A stretch of DNA of 49,847 bases from Shewanella decolorationis S12 (GTDB lineage Bacteria > Pseudomonadota > Gammaproteobacteria > Enterobacterales > Shewanellaceae): contig NZ_AXZL01000038.1 in the NCBI RefSeq assembly GCF_000485795.1, positions 1 to 49,847 of the forward strand, in the 5' to 3' direction. Positions 1 to 7,925 of this stretch are shown here, one piece after another. Within the stretch, counting starts at the first letter, position 1. The number at the start of each line of letters is the position of its first letter. The notes under the pieces were generated by a model. The model was not told where the DNA came from, did no database searches, and saw only the letters and a list, made by a program, of their open reading frames with translations. Position numbers and translations under genes: made by a program.

Positions 1-156
1 AGAATGTGTACTGGCGAAGGTCTTATTTTCAAAGAGACTTTTATGCAGACATGACCCGCCCTTAGCGAACGAGCTAATATTTTTATTACCTATTCATCAA
101 GCTGTTATCGAGTCCTCATTCTGTTTGGTTAACCCGTTATCCTTATACTTCTCGCC
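1..156. other. Left flank of the IS91-family element, no gene seen
   Basis: No convincing coding sequence was found here. It lies immediately downstream of the minus-strand transposase, where IS91-family elements carry their origin end (oriIS). I could not fix a terminus or a GAAC/CAAG-type target tetranucleotide with confidence, so the element boundary is left open. Confidence 0.4.
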
Positions 157-1242
157 TTAGGCGATGATGCTAGCGTCTGTCGGTCGATGACGCACATGAA
201 CGCCCATAAAATGCATCTCGAGGTGGCAACAAGGGCAATAGCGCACGGCTAAGGCACGTTTGACCTCTGGTAATACGGGGAAAGCGGCTCCCGCAACAGC
301 CAGCATCAGTTGGATTTGTTGCCGTAGCGTTTTAGCGTTGCCTCGCAGTAAGCCATAGTCACGCACTCGCCGTAATCCTTTGGGTAACACATGTTGTAAT
401 ATCAACCACAGAAATTCGACGGCGGGCAAGCTGCGTACTTGTTGGCAGCGAGTCTGACTGTCTTGATAGGTAAAACTCACCTGATTATCGACATGACGAC
501 AAATACTGCTGTCGGGTAAAACGCCCCGATAAAGGTAGCGCGACAGATATTGCAGTGCAGGAGCACCTTTACCGACAAACTGACAATCGACCACCCATTT
601 CGAGTGGGATTGATGTGGCAGGTTGAGTTGAAGCGTGTCACTCAGATAAGCCAGTAAACGTGCTCGCCACACCTTGGCAAGATTAAAGGCGTTAAATAAG
701 TAATGGGTTTTACACTTACGCCATTGCCGCTTGCCAGAGTGGTAGCTCCCTGCGGGGATAATGAAGTGCAGATGTGGATGGTAGTCTCTACGCCGACTGT
801 GAGTATGCAATACCCCCGTGAAGCCGATGTCACCACTGAGCTTGGGGGAGCGTGCTGCAAAGTCTTTGAGTACACCCGCTGCTACGGTAAACATGGCGTG
901 ATAGAACGGCTCGGGTTGCGATTTTGCTATGGCTCTTAATTCAAACGGCAAGGTAAAGGTCACCATAAAATAATTCACTGGTAATAACTTAGCTTGTTGT
1001 TTACTCAACCAGTCACATGTGGTGCCATGTTGACACTGTGGGCAACTGCGATGACCGCAAGAGAGCGGAAACTCAAGCTGTTGCTCGCAGGTTTGACAAT
1101 CCCAGCAACTCACCCTCGCCGTGTTGCAGCGACAGCTGAGCATGGCATGGATAGCATCCTGTATCTCTGGGGTGATTTGATGGGCATAACGCCGCCGAAA
1201 ATCCGTCAGATGTTGACGTAAGATATCGATAAACTGGCTCAT
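157..1242 (-). CDS. IS91-family HUH transposase (Y1/Y2 type)
   Basis: This is a transposase of about 361 aa that should nick and join single-stranded DNA for rolling-circle-type transposition. The N-terminal quarter holds paired cysteines (CxxC and CGHRSCPQC patterns), a zinc-binding region common to IS91 transposases. The HUH motif is visible as HPHLHF, and further on the tyrosine-rich stretch SRYLYRG matches the usual catalytic-tyrosine region. The ATG at 1242 is preferred to a GTG 15 nt upstream because a GGGAG sits 8 nt before it. It follows the recombinase gene by 34 nt and is probably co-transcribed. The frame is full length with no disruption. Confidence 0.9.
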   Translation of the reverse strand: MSQFIDILRQHLTDFRRRYAHQITPEIQDAIHAMLSCRCNTARVSCWDCQTCEQQLEFPLSCGHRSCPQCQHGTTCDWLSKQQAKLLPVNYFMVTFTLPFELRAIAKSQPEPFYHAMFTVAAGVLKDFAARSPKLSGDIGFTGVLHTHSRRRDYHPHLHFIIPAGSYHSGKRQWRKCKTHYLFNAFNLAKVWRARLLAYLSDTLQLNLPHQSHSKWVVDCQFVGKGAPALQYLSRYLYRGVLPDSSICRHVDNQVSFTYQDSQTRCQQVRSLPAVEFLWLILQHVLPKGLRRVRDYGLLRGNAKTLRQQIQLMLAVAGAAFPVLPEVKRALAVRYCPCCHLEMHFMGVHVRHRPTDASIIA

Positions 1243-1276
1243 AACCCACACTCCCACCTCAAGGCTAAGCCGTTGG

Positions 1277-2125
1277 TTAGTTAATCGCCTCAGAGGTATT
1301 TTTACGGGTGATATCAGTGAGCTGCGTGTAACGGGCGGTGGTATTCAGGCTATGGTGGCCGAGCAGTGTTTGCACCGAGCGCAAATCGAGTCCTTGCTCC
1401 AGCAAATGGGTGGCATAACTGTGACGTAAACTGTGCGGACTGATGGCTTTATGAATATTGCACTCGGAAATGACTTGCTTCATGGCTTTTTGGAGCCCGC
1501 CTCTGTCCATGAGTGAGTCAGGTTGATTATCTTTACCCGGAAATAGCCAACGAGGATGACGGTGGGTGCGCCAATAGAACCTTAACGCTAACAAGGTGCG
1601 TTGAGGTAACGGCACCAGTCTATCCTTGCCCCCTTTAGCATCACGGATATGCACCTGCATCAGTCCCGCATCAATATCCCTGACCTGTAATGAAATCGCT
1701 TCACCAAGGCGCAATCCCATGCTGTACAGGGTTAAGAAACAAACCTGATAACGCAGTTGACGCGTGAGGCTGATAACCATCGCGACCTCGCAGGGCGTCA
1801 GGATATCGGGCAGGTGTTTCACCTGTGGTAGCTTAACAATATGAAGCCACTGCCAAGATTTGTTGAGGACGTGAAAGTAGAAAAACTGCAAACCGTTGCG
1901 GTCGAGTTTGACGGTGCTCCAAGAATGTGAGGCAATCAAATCAGCAAAATAGCGCTTCAAATCATCGGTGGTCAAGGTGTCAGGGCAGCAGTCAAAGTAT
2001 GCCGCAATACGGCGTATAGCTCGGCTATAGGCATCAATGGTTGCAGGCCGCTTGCCTTGCAAGGTTAAGTTGGTAAGATGTTGTTCATAAAGTAAATCAA
2101 AGCGTTGTTGTTCGTGAATGTCCAT
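1277..2125 (-). CDS. Tyrosine recombinase / phage-type integrase of the IS91-like element
   Basis: This 282-aa site-specific recombinase has an N-terminal SAM-like DNA-binding domain (about residues 10-90) and a C-terminal catalytic domain. The catalytic set is visible: the arginine in GLRLGEA, the lysine in AKGGKDR, the box HSLRHSYATHLL, and LGHHSLNTTARYTQL with the nucleophilic tyrosine. The start at 2125 is chosen because AGGAG lies 8 nt upstream; a longer frame to 2170 lacks this. XerC/D-like proteins with this layout travel with some IS91-family transposases. Their role in transposition is not settled, and one possibility is resolution of circular intermediates. Confidence 0.85.
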   Translation of the reverse strand: MDIHEQQRFDLLYEQHLTNLTLQGKRPATIDAYSRAIRRIAAYFDCCPDTLTTDDLKRYFADLIASHSWSTVKLDRNGLQFFYFHVLNKSWQWLHIVKLPQVKHLPDILTPCEVAMVISLTRQLRYQVCFLTLYSMGLRLGEAISLQVRDIDAGLMQVHIRDAKGGKDRLVPLPQRTLLALRFYWRTHRHPRWLFPGKDNQPDSLMDRGGLQKAMKQVISECNIHKAISPHSLRHSYATHLLEQGLDLRSVQTLLGHHSLNTTARYTQLTDITRKNTSEAIN

Positions 2126-2520
2126 GATGATACTCCTAGGATTGCGACCGAAGCAGGTCGCGTCTAGCAAGTATTTAGGATGAGGGGCAAAAGGATGGCT
2201 TTATCTTGTTCCTGCCGCAAAGCGGCTTCGTTCAACAAGCCAATAAAGGGCGGACGAATAGCACTTTGCTTGCGCTCGTACCCCGCTAATTATAACCAAG
2301 TGTTATTTACTGCTTGTTGGGGCGTTATTTCCACAGAAGTTTTAATCCGAAACTCAAAAATTTGATTGGGAAACTATCATGCTTTTGTCCCATTTCATGC
2401 TGATGGATTTATCTACAATGGGTGATCTGCTTTAGTGTTTTCATCCCAATGTGGTATTGGCGCCAATGGGTTTTATCCGTATCTTGTTTTGGATATTTGG
2501 CTCATTCTAAGGGAGGTATT
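2126..2520. other. Intergenic region between the IS91-type element and the next gene
   Basis: No supported gene lies here; the short plus-strand frame from 2180 lacks a ribosome binding site and any recognisable sequence. It holds a small hairpin (GCCGC at 2214-2218, GCGGC at 2222-2226) and an 8-bp inverted repeat (CAACAAGC at 2233-2240, GCTTGTTG at 2312-2319) followed by GGGGCGTTA. The latter faintly recalls an integron attC site, but the outer bases do not pair. The end of the IS91-like element probably lies somewhere in this stretch. Confidence 0.4.
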
Positions 2521-2961
2521 ATGGCCGAAATAAATGCGATATCTGAGGAAATACAGAAAGAACTCGAACAGTTAGCTCAAAAAGGGTTCGTATTGCTCAG
2601 TTTGTCGGAGCACACATCGCCGCCGGAGATAGTGGCGGCGATTACGGAACTGACGCGTGACTATCGGGCAAATCAACGAGTGATGGATGATGATGTGATT
2701 TACGCACTCGGGGCCTTGCTTGGCTGGCAATATGTAAAAGGGCTCAACTGGCACTGGGGCTCAGTCGTTTGGGACTTTGATGAAGCCAACGGCGCCATTG
2801 GGGTATTAAATCACGACAACTCCTTGTTCAATAATCCGATTGGCTGGATGGATAATATAATGGTTTCGGAGGGTGGAGTGCCCTTTATGTTGAGTTACAA
2901 CATGATAGCCGCAGGCCAAACCCCAGTGTTCGAGCCCAATAGTGCCTCTGGTTTGTACTGA
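2521..2961 (+). CDS. Hypothetical protein, 146 aa
   Basis: I do not recognise the family with confidence. The start at 2521 has a strong AAGGGAGG about 6 nt upstream; a longer frame from 2422 has no such signal. The protein is acidic and soluble, with no signal peptide or membrane segment. It has an N-terminal helical part rich in E, Q and A, then an ALGALLGWQYVKGLNWHW stretch that loosely resembles DUF3806-type proteins, then a Trp/Asn-rich C-terminal half. It stands alone between the IS91-like element and convergent ylqF, so its context suggests no function. It may be an accessory gene. Confidence 0.6.
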   Translation: MAEINAISEEIQKELEQLAQKGFVLLSLSEHTSPPEIVAAITELTRDYRANQRVMDDDVIYALGALLGWQYVKGLNWHWGSVVWDFDEANGAIGVLNHDNSLFNNPIGWMDNIMVSEGGVPFMLSYNMIAAGQTPVFEPNSASGLY

Positions 2962-3092
2962 TGGAATAGTCTCTAAACATAAATGGGCTATGGTTTATAT
3001 TATCGCTAATCGATGACTGCTAACTTCGCAGTAAATTTTGCTGTAGATTGAGAGATTGCTTCGCGAACCATGAATATGTGGTAGCAAATAAA

Positions 3093-3119
3093 AAGCCAGC
3101 GCTAAGGTCGCGCTGGCTT
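3093..3119 (-). terminator. Rho-independent terminator downstream of ylqF
   Basis: A 10-bp perfect stem, AAGCCAGCGC / GCGCTGGCTT with a 7-nt loop, is followed on the minus strand by a T-rich run (complement of AAATAAAA). It lies about 140 nt past the ylqF stop. The plus-strand side has no T-run, so it mainly serves the minus strand. Confidence 0.75.
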
Positions 3120-3258
3120 ATCAGTCAAACTGAGAGCTATTGATGCATACTGTAAAGCGACTTTTTAATCTAAATAATCAATATAATTAATCACTTAAAC
3201 TAGTCTCTTTAGCGGCTGTTGCTCGGTTAGGCTTGCACGCAGCAATTAAAAACAGCGC

Positions 3259-4200
3259 TTAAACGTTATGTCGTTTCCCTGAGCGTTTCAGTTTTTCCGC
3301 TTCTAACTTAGCGGCTTTCTCGGCGGCTTTTTCAGCCAGAATGCGTTCCACTTCGGCTTTCTCGATTTCGGCCATCGCTGGGGTTTCGAGGGATAATAGG
3401 CCAATTCGACCTGAGCGGTAATCGTGTAACACCACTTCCGAGGCTTTATGCAAATCGATGCGACCACCGGGACGCAGTGCACCACGTTTACGGCCGATTT
3501 CTTCGAGTAACGCTATATCATCCTGAGGTAACTCGCTGATGTTATAACGCTCGCAAATTTCCTTCGGGTACGCCTTTAAGAAATAATCTGCGGCAAACAG
3601 TGCCACATCTTCGTATTCCATGGCGGTATCTTTAATGGCACCCGTGACGGCTAGGCGATAGCTACTGGCTTCGTTATCGACTTTAGGCCATAGAATCCCA
3701 GGCGTGTCCGAGAGCACAATGCCGTTACGTAGGTTAATACGCTGCTGGCTTTTGGTGACAGCGGGTTCGTTACCGGTTTTAGCGATAACACGACCAGCTA
3801 AGGTATTGATAATGGTGGACTTACCCACGTTAGGGATCCCCATGATCATAGTGCGAATGTCCTTTTCGGTCTTATCGCGACTCGGCACTAACTTACGGCA
3901 AAGATCCGGTAGCATTTTCAACATACCGGGTTGCAGTGTAGTAATCGCAGTCGCTTTTACCCCTTGTTCACGTTCAAGATATTCAATCCATTGGGCGGTG
4001 ATATCAGGATCGGCTAAGTCGGATTTATTCAGTAGCTTAATACAAGGTTTGTCGCCGCGAAGCTTTGACACCATGGGGTTTTCACTACTGTAGGGAATAC
4101 GGGCGTCCAGCACCTCAATCACCAGATCGACCTGAGGCATAGCCTCTTCGATCTCTTTGCGTGCCTTGTGCATGTGCCCCGGATACCATTGAATTGCCAT
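3259..4200 (-). CDS. ylqF: Ribosome biogenesis GTPase YlqF/RbgA family
   Basis: This 313-aa circularly permuted GTPase is expected to assist late assembly of the 50S subunit. The family signature WYPGHM is at residues 5-10. G-motifs occur in permuted order: DAR at 32-34, NKSD (G4) at 58-61, GIPNVGKST (G1/Walker A) at 121-129 and DTPG (G3) at 165-168. A C-terminal helical domain ends in a Lys/Glu-rich tail suited to rRNA contact. The length is typical of the proteobacterial form. It is transcribed alone, with a minus-strand terminator about 140 nt downstream. In many Gammaproteobacteria the role is inferred from Bacillus RbgA, so the exact particle acted on is not certain here. Confidence 0.92.
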   Translation of the reverse strand: MAIQWYPGHMHKARKEIEEAMPQVDLVIEVLDARIPYSSENPMVSKLRGDKPCIKLLNKSDLADPDITAQWIEYLEREQGVKATAITTLQPGMLKMLPDLCRKLVPSRDKTEKDIRTMIMGIPNVGKSTIINTLAGRVIAKTGNEPAVTKSQQRINLRNGIVLSDTPGILWPKVDNEASSYRLAVTGAIKDTAMEYEDVALFAADYFLKAYPKEICERYNISELPQDDIALLEEIGRKRGALRPGGRIDLHKASEVVLHDYRSGRIGLLSLETPAMAEIEKAEVERILAEKAAEKAAKLEAEKLKRSGKRHNV

Positions 4201-4268
4201 GATAGCGCCTTGTTCTAAATGACCTAAAGACGGCTATTCTACCTTGAAGGCGACGAATGTCATAAAAA

Positions 4269-4286
4269 AAGCGCCCGAAGGCGCTT
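4269..4286 (-). terminator. Rho-independent terminator (minus strand), before the ylqF promoter
   Basis: The stem AAGCGCC/GGCGCTT has a CGAA tetraloop and is followed on the minus strand by a run of seven T. It sits just after the stop of the oxygenase gene and separates it from ylqF. Confidence 0.85.
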
Positions 4287-4335
4287 AATTGCTTAATCTT
4301 GATGCGAATTTGAGCATCTATTGCTTGGGACTGAG

Positions 4336-5175
4336 TTAAAGTACGCCCAGCTCGCGCAATCTTTCCATTAAGTAGCTGTCGGCGGTATAACGCTCAGACA
4401 GCACTACCGAAGGCTTAGGGTGTAAGAATAGGGGCAGTGAAATACGCGACTTAGTCTTATCCGTGCCCTCTGGGTTAATCACGCGGTGTGAGGTCGATGG
4501 GAAGTAACCGCCCGAGGCTTCCTGCAACATATCACCAATGTTGATGATAATATTGCCAAAATCGCTTGGTACATCTAACCAAGAACCGTCTTTGGCTTTG
4601 ACTTGCAGCCCTGGCTCGTTGGCCGCGGGTAGCACAGTGATGAGGTTAATATCTTCGTGGGCCGCAGCGCGGATAGCGCCCATTTCTTCATCGCCCGTCA
4701 TCGGTGGGTAATGCAGAATGCGCAGTAGGGTTTTGTGGCTGTCGGCAATCATTTCTGGCAGCGGGATAGAGAATTTGGCTTTTACCTCGTCTGGTGAGTA
4801 GGTTTCAATCCACTCTAACAGTTCAGAGGCCAGCGCATTGGCTTTTTCATAGTAAGCCAGAATATTGGTGCGCAAAGAATCTGGAATACGACCCCAAGGG
4901 TACACATGGTAATACTCTTTGATGTCTTTAACCGTGTGGCCTTTTGCTGTTTCAGAAATCGACGCGGGGAAGAAGCCATCGTGGGTTTCACGATTGAACA
5001 TAAACTCGTTCTTAGCGTCAGAATTGAAAAAGGCTTGCCACTCAGCGTAAATGTTTTCGACCAGTTCCTTATCGATAGGGTGGTTAGAGAGTACACCAAA
5101 GCCCGTTTCACGTAGGGATTCGACGAAGTGTTTGGCGCTATCGGCTGCGCGATAATCAATGGTTTCTAATTTCAT
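4336..5175 (-). CDS. 2-oxoglutarate/Fe(II) oxygenase, isopenicillin N synthase-like family
   Basis: This 279-aa cytosolic non-haem iron oxygenase has the double-stranded beta-helix architecture. The Fe(II) triad is visible as H173-x-D175 (HED) and the distal H230 (STSHR), with the co-substrate carboxylate-binding R244-x-S246 (RIS) 14 residues later. An N-terminal region (GFGVLSNHPID) matches the DIOX_N domain. The substrate cannot be deduced: the family includes antibiotic-forming, plant-hormone and ethylene-forming enzymes, but most bacterial members are uncharacterised. No biosynthetic cluster surrounds it, which argues for a stand-alone metabolic or modifying role. It has its own terminator downstream. 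Confidence 0.85.
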   Translation of the reverse strand: MKLETIDYRAADSAKHFVESLRETGFGVLSNHPIDKELVENIYAEWQAFFNSDAKNEFMFNRETHDGFFPASISETAKGHTVKDIKEYYHVYPWGRIPDSLRTNILAYYEKANALASELLEWIETYSPDEVKAKFSIPLPEMIADSHKTLLRILHYPPMTGDEEMGAIRAAAHEDINLITVLPAANEPGLQVKAKDGSWLDVPSDFGNIIINIGDMLQEASGGYFPSTSHRVINPEGTDKTKSRISLPLFLHPKPSVVLSERYTADSYLMERLRELGVL

Positions 5176-5552
5176 ATTGTTTCTACTTGTTATATATGGT
5201 TGTTAACCAAACACTTTCTAAGGATAAAGGTAAGGAGTCGTTGCCACTTATCTCATTATCAGTATGGTGCGCTAAGCCCTAGTGCAAAGCGGCCAAAATA
5301 GAAAGGATTTGGGTAGAGAATTGACCCGCAGCAAGTGTAGCTTTGCACTTTGCTTGGTGCAAACACTCAAGACAATGGACTGAGATTACTGCTGAATTTT
5401 CCTCCAGTTATTTAAGCAATGGCTCAATCAACAGGATTTTATCGACTAAAGCGGCTACTATGCCAAAAAGCCAATTCAGGCTGAGGCGCAATAAACCTAA
5501 GGAATAAACGGTCTTATGCAGGCGAAAAACTTAGGAGCTAAAGGAGACTTTT
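5176..5552. other. Divergent intergenic region between the oxygenase and msrBA
   Basis: No gene is visible in these 377 nt. It must hold the promoters of both divergent genes. Three copies of GTGCAAA or its complement occur at 5282-5288, 5342-5348 and 5357-5363. The last two form a 7-bp inverted repeat with an 8-nt spacer, a possible operator. Confidence 0.5.
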
Positions 5553-6458
5553 ATGAACAAACTGACTGATTTTGAACGCTATGTCATAGAAGAAAAGGGC
5601 ACAGAACGTCCCTTTAGCGGTGAGTATTATAAACATGACGCTAAAGGCGTGTATTTGTGCAAAAAATGCCATGCGCCTTTGTATCGTTCAGAAGATAAGT
5701 TTAATGCCCACTGTGGTTGGCCAGCCTTCGATGATGAAATTCCGGGCGCAGTGAGTCGTCATGTCGACGCCGATGGTCGCCGTACCGAAATCGTCTGTAG
5801 CCAGTGTGGCGGCCATTTAGGCCATGTGTTTGAAGGGGAATATTTAACGCCGAAAAATATTCGTCACTGCGTTAACTCTGTCTCCATGCTGTTTCAAGCG
5901 GCCGATGAGGTGGCAACATCGACGCATAAAACAGCCTTTGCCACCTTTGGTGCAGGCTGTTTTTGGTGTGTTGAAGCGATTTTCAAGAGCCTTAAGGGTG
6001 TGCTGAATGTCAGTTCAGGTTACTCGGGCGGCGAGGCGAGCGATGCCGATTATAAGTCGGTGTGCTCGGGATTAACTGGGCATGCCGAAGTGGTGCACAT
6101 CGAATTTGACCCCGCGCAAATCAGCTTTACAACGCTGCTGCAGGTGTTATTTGAGAGTCACGATCCCACCACGCTTAATCGCCAAGGTAATGATAAAGGG
6201 CCGCAGTATCGCTCCGTCGTCTTTGCCCACGATGCGGCGCAGATTGAAGAGACTAATGCCATGATTGCCAAATTAACCGAGGCAAAGGTATTTGATGCGC
6301 CGATCGTCACTCAAGTGGTGGCCTTTGAGTCTTTTTATCCCGCTGAGGATTACCACAATGATTACTTCGCCCTGCATGGCGAGCAGCCCTATTGCCAAAT
6401 TGTGGTAAGGCCAAAGGTTGAAAAGATCAGAGCCCTTTTTGCAGAGCTACAAGCATAG
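5553..6458 (+). CDS. msrBA: Bifunctional methionine sulfoxide reductase (MsrB-MsrA fusion)
   Basis: This 301-aa fusion repairs both stereoisomers of oxidised methionine. Residues 1-115 are MsrB (R-isomer): zinc cysteines C36/C39 and C82/C85, and the catalytic C106 in RHCVNS. Residues 125-300 are MsrA (S-isomer) with catalytic C136 in the GCFWC motif. MsrB-before-MsrA is one of the two known fusion orders. There is no signal peptide, so it should be cytoplasmic, unlike the exported Neisseria version. AAAGGAG lies just before the ATG. It is monocistronic, with a bidirectional terminator shared with convergent hemB. Confidence 0.95.
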   Translation: MNKLTDFERYVIEEKGTERPFSGEYYKHDAKGVYLCKKCHAPLYRSEDKFNAHCGWPAFDDEIPGAVSRHVDADGRRTEIVCSQCGGHLGHVFEGEYLTPKNIRHCVNSVSMLFQAADEVATSTHKTAFATFGAGCFWCVEAIFKSLKGVLNVSSGYSGGEASDADYKSVCSGLTGHAEVVHIEFDPAQISFTTLLQVLFESHDPTTLNRQGNDKGPQYRSVVFAHDAAQIEETNAMIAKLTEAKVFDAPIVTQVVAFESFYPAEDYHNDYFALHGEQPYCQIVVRPKVEKIRALFAELQA

Positions 6459-6488
6459 GCTTAATGTGCGACCAAAATGACGGATAAA

Positions 6489-6514
6489 AAACGCCACCGA
6501 TTAGGGTGGCGTTT
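6489..6514. terminator. Bidirectional rho-independent terminator between msrBA and hemB
   Basis: The stem AAACGCCACC (6489-6498) / GGTGGCGTTT (6505-6514) has a 6-nt loop. A-runs on one side and T-runs on the other suit the two convergent genes. Confidence 0.85.
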
Positions 6515-6553
6515 CCGTTAATTGCTTGCCTGATAGGCTGAAGACTCAGTGAA

Positions 6554-7552
6554 TTAACGGGATTGCGCTAACCACTCGGCATATTGTTTTGCGTAATAAC
6601 TAACAATTAAATCGGCGCCGGCACGCTTTAACCCGATAAAGGTTTCGGTGACGACGGCGCGCTCATCGAGGGCGCCCGCCAGGGCGGCAAACTTAATGCC
6701 GGCATATTCGCCGCCGACTTGATAAGCCGCTAAGGGAAGGTGGGTTTCTTGTCTTAGGCGACTTAACACATCCAAATAGGGCGTGCCGGGTTTCACCATC
6801 AATATATCCGCGCCTTCCTCTTCATCGAGCAGCGCTTCGAGCAAGGCTTGGCGACCATTGGCGTAATCGAGCTGGTAGCCCTTACGGTTTCCGCTAAGTT
6901 CGCAATCCACTGCGGCCCTAAAAGGCCCATAGAAGGATGAGGCGAATTTGGCTGCATGGGCCAAAATGGCAATGTGTTCAAAGCCTGCCTCATCCAGTCC
7001 TTGGCGAATGGCTTTAATCTGGCCGTCCATCATCGCCGATGGCGCCAGCATATCGGCTCCGGCTTTGGCGGCGGTAATGGATTGTTTGACTAAGTTAGCC
7101 ACGGTTTGATCGTTACAGACTTCGTCATGGTGCAATACGCCGCAGTGTCCATGGTCGGTATATTCACAAAAACAAATATCGGGGATCACCATCATCTCTG
7201 GCGCGGCGGTTTTGATGGTGCGGATCATCCGCGCGAGTAAGCCATTGTCATCCCACGTGTCGCTGCCCTGCGCATCTTTGGTGTGGGAAATGCCAAAGGG
7301 CATCACATAACGGATCCCTAATGCGTAAAGCCTTTGAATTTCATCAGCAAGCGCACTCTCGGGCAGACGGCTGATCCCCGGCAGGGTTGAAATAGGCACG
7401 GCTTGGGTGATGTGCTCTTCAATAAAGAGTGGGTGGACTAAGTCGCTTAGGGAAATCTGGGTTTCACGCACTAGGTCACGCATCGCTTCTGTGCGGCGTA
7501 GGCGTCTTAAACGGCGAAGGGGTTTAAGGGGATTATCTCTGGTACTGCTCAT
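6554..7552 (-). CDS. hemB: Porphobilinogen synthase (5-aminolevulinate dehydratase)
   Basis: This 332-aa cytosolic enzyme condenses two 5-aminolevulinate molecules to porphobilinogen, the second committed step of tetrapyrrole synthesis. The zinc-site cysteines C127, C129 and C137 are present in the CFCEYTDHGHCG block. The two Schiff-base lysines are K202 (AHAAKF) and K254 (LMVKPG). The length and motifs are those of the E. coli-type Zn enzyme. The N-terminus is extended and Arg-rich. Haem demand is high in cytochrome-rich Shewanella, which fits a stand-alone, separately regulated gene; a 16-bp palindrome lies 31 nt upstream of its start. Confidence 0.97.
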   Translation of the reverse strand: MSSTRDNPLKPLRRLRRLRRTEAMRDLVRETQISLSDLVHPLFIEEHITQAVPISTLPGISRLPESALADEIQRLYALGIRYVMPFGISHTKDAQGSDTWDDNGLLARMIRTIKTAAPEMMVIPDICFCEYTDHGHCGVLHHDEVCNDQTVANLVKQSITAAKAGADMLAPSAMMDGQIKAIRQGLDEAGFEHIAILAHAAKFASSFYGPFRAAVDCELSGNRKGYQLDYANGRQALLEALLDEEEGADILMVKPGTPYLDVLSRLRQETHLPLAAYQVGGEYAGIKFAALAGALDERAVVTETFIGLKRAGADLIVSYYAKQYAEWLAQSR

Positions 7553-7583
7553 TGAATTTCCTTATTAACAGTGTAAAAGCATC

Positions 7584-7599
7584 ACGCGAAGCTTCGCGT
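7584..7599. promoter_or_regulatory. 16-bp perfect palindrome upstream of hemB
   Basis: ACGCGAAGCTTCGCGT reads identically on both strands and ends 31 nt before the hemB start codon. It could be an operator for a dimeric regulator or a hairpin in the hemB leader. No regulator is assigned. Confidence 0.45.
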
Positions 7600-7752
7600 C
7601 AAGGGGAGAGAGTTAAAACGATGCTTAGGACGTGCCTGTTGCTTTGGTGAACTTGATTAAGTGAGACAAAAGCTTCAGCACTGTTTGCTCTGACCTAAAA
7701 TAGGGCAAAAGTTTCCCAATATTTGGCCAAAGGCCTAAGAGGTTGTTGAGTT

Positions 7753-7768
7753 AGTGATGGCGATCACA
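7753..7768. promoter_or_regulatory. Candidate CRP-binding site
   Basis: AGTGATGGCGATCACA matches the TGTGA-N6-TCACA consensus at 9 of 10 positions. It lies about 200 nt upstream of hemB and 157 nt upstream of tsaB, so either gene could be the target. CRP governs anaerobic respiration in Shewanella, which makes the hemB link plausible but unproven. Confidence 0.5.
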
Positions 7769-7925
7769 AACCCAGCGCTAAGCTAATCGAGTCATTAGCC
7801 GCTGTTTTTAAGCCTTTGCTTTCGATTATTTGATGTTATCATTTGCGCCAATTTACACTTGGTATAGTGCAGGATTTCGATAAGTCACTTTTTCAGTCCA
7901 ACTATGCCCACAGCGCGGTTTTTAT

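Larger units (their letters stand above)
157..2170 (-). mobile_element. IS91-family insertion element carrying a tyrosine recombinase (ends approximate)
   Basis: Two same-strand genes, a tyrosine recombinase followed 34 nt later by an HUH transposase, form a unit typical of the IS91-like subgroup that encodes an accessory integrase. IS91 elements have no terminal inverted repeats and make no target duplication, so the ends cannot be read from the sequence. The coordinates cover the coding core plus the recombinase leader. Both reading frames are intact, so the element may be functional. Confidence 0.65.
7553..7925. other. Divergent regulatory region between hemB and tsaB
   Basis: No gene is visible in 373 nt. 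Besides the palindrome at 7584-7599 and the CRP-like site at 7753-7768, listed separately, I see no terminator or repeat. Promoters of both divergent genes must lie here. Confidence 0.5.

Noticed and set aside
2180..2365. 61-codon frame next to the IS91-type element
   Set aside because: No family resemblance and no good start signal; it spans the hairpin region and looks like noncoding element end.
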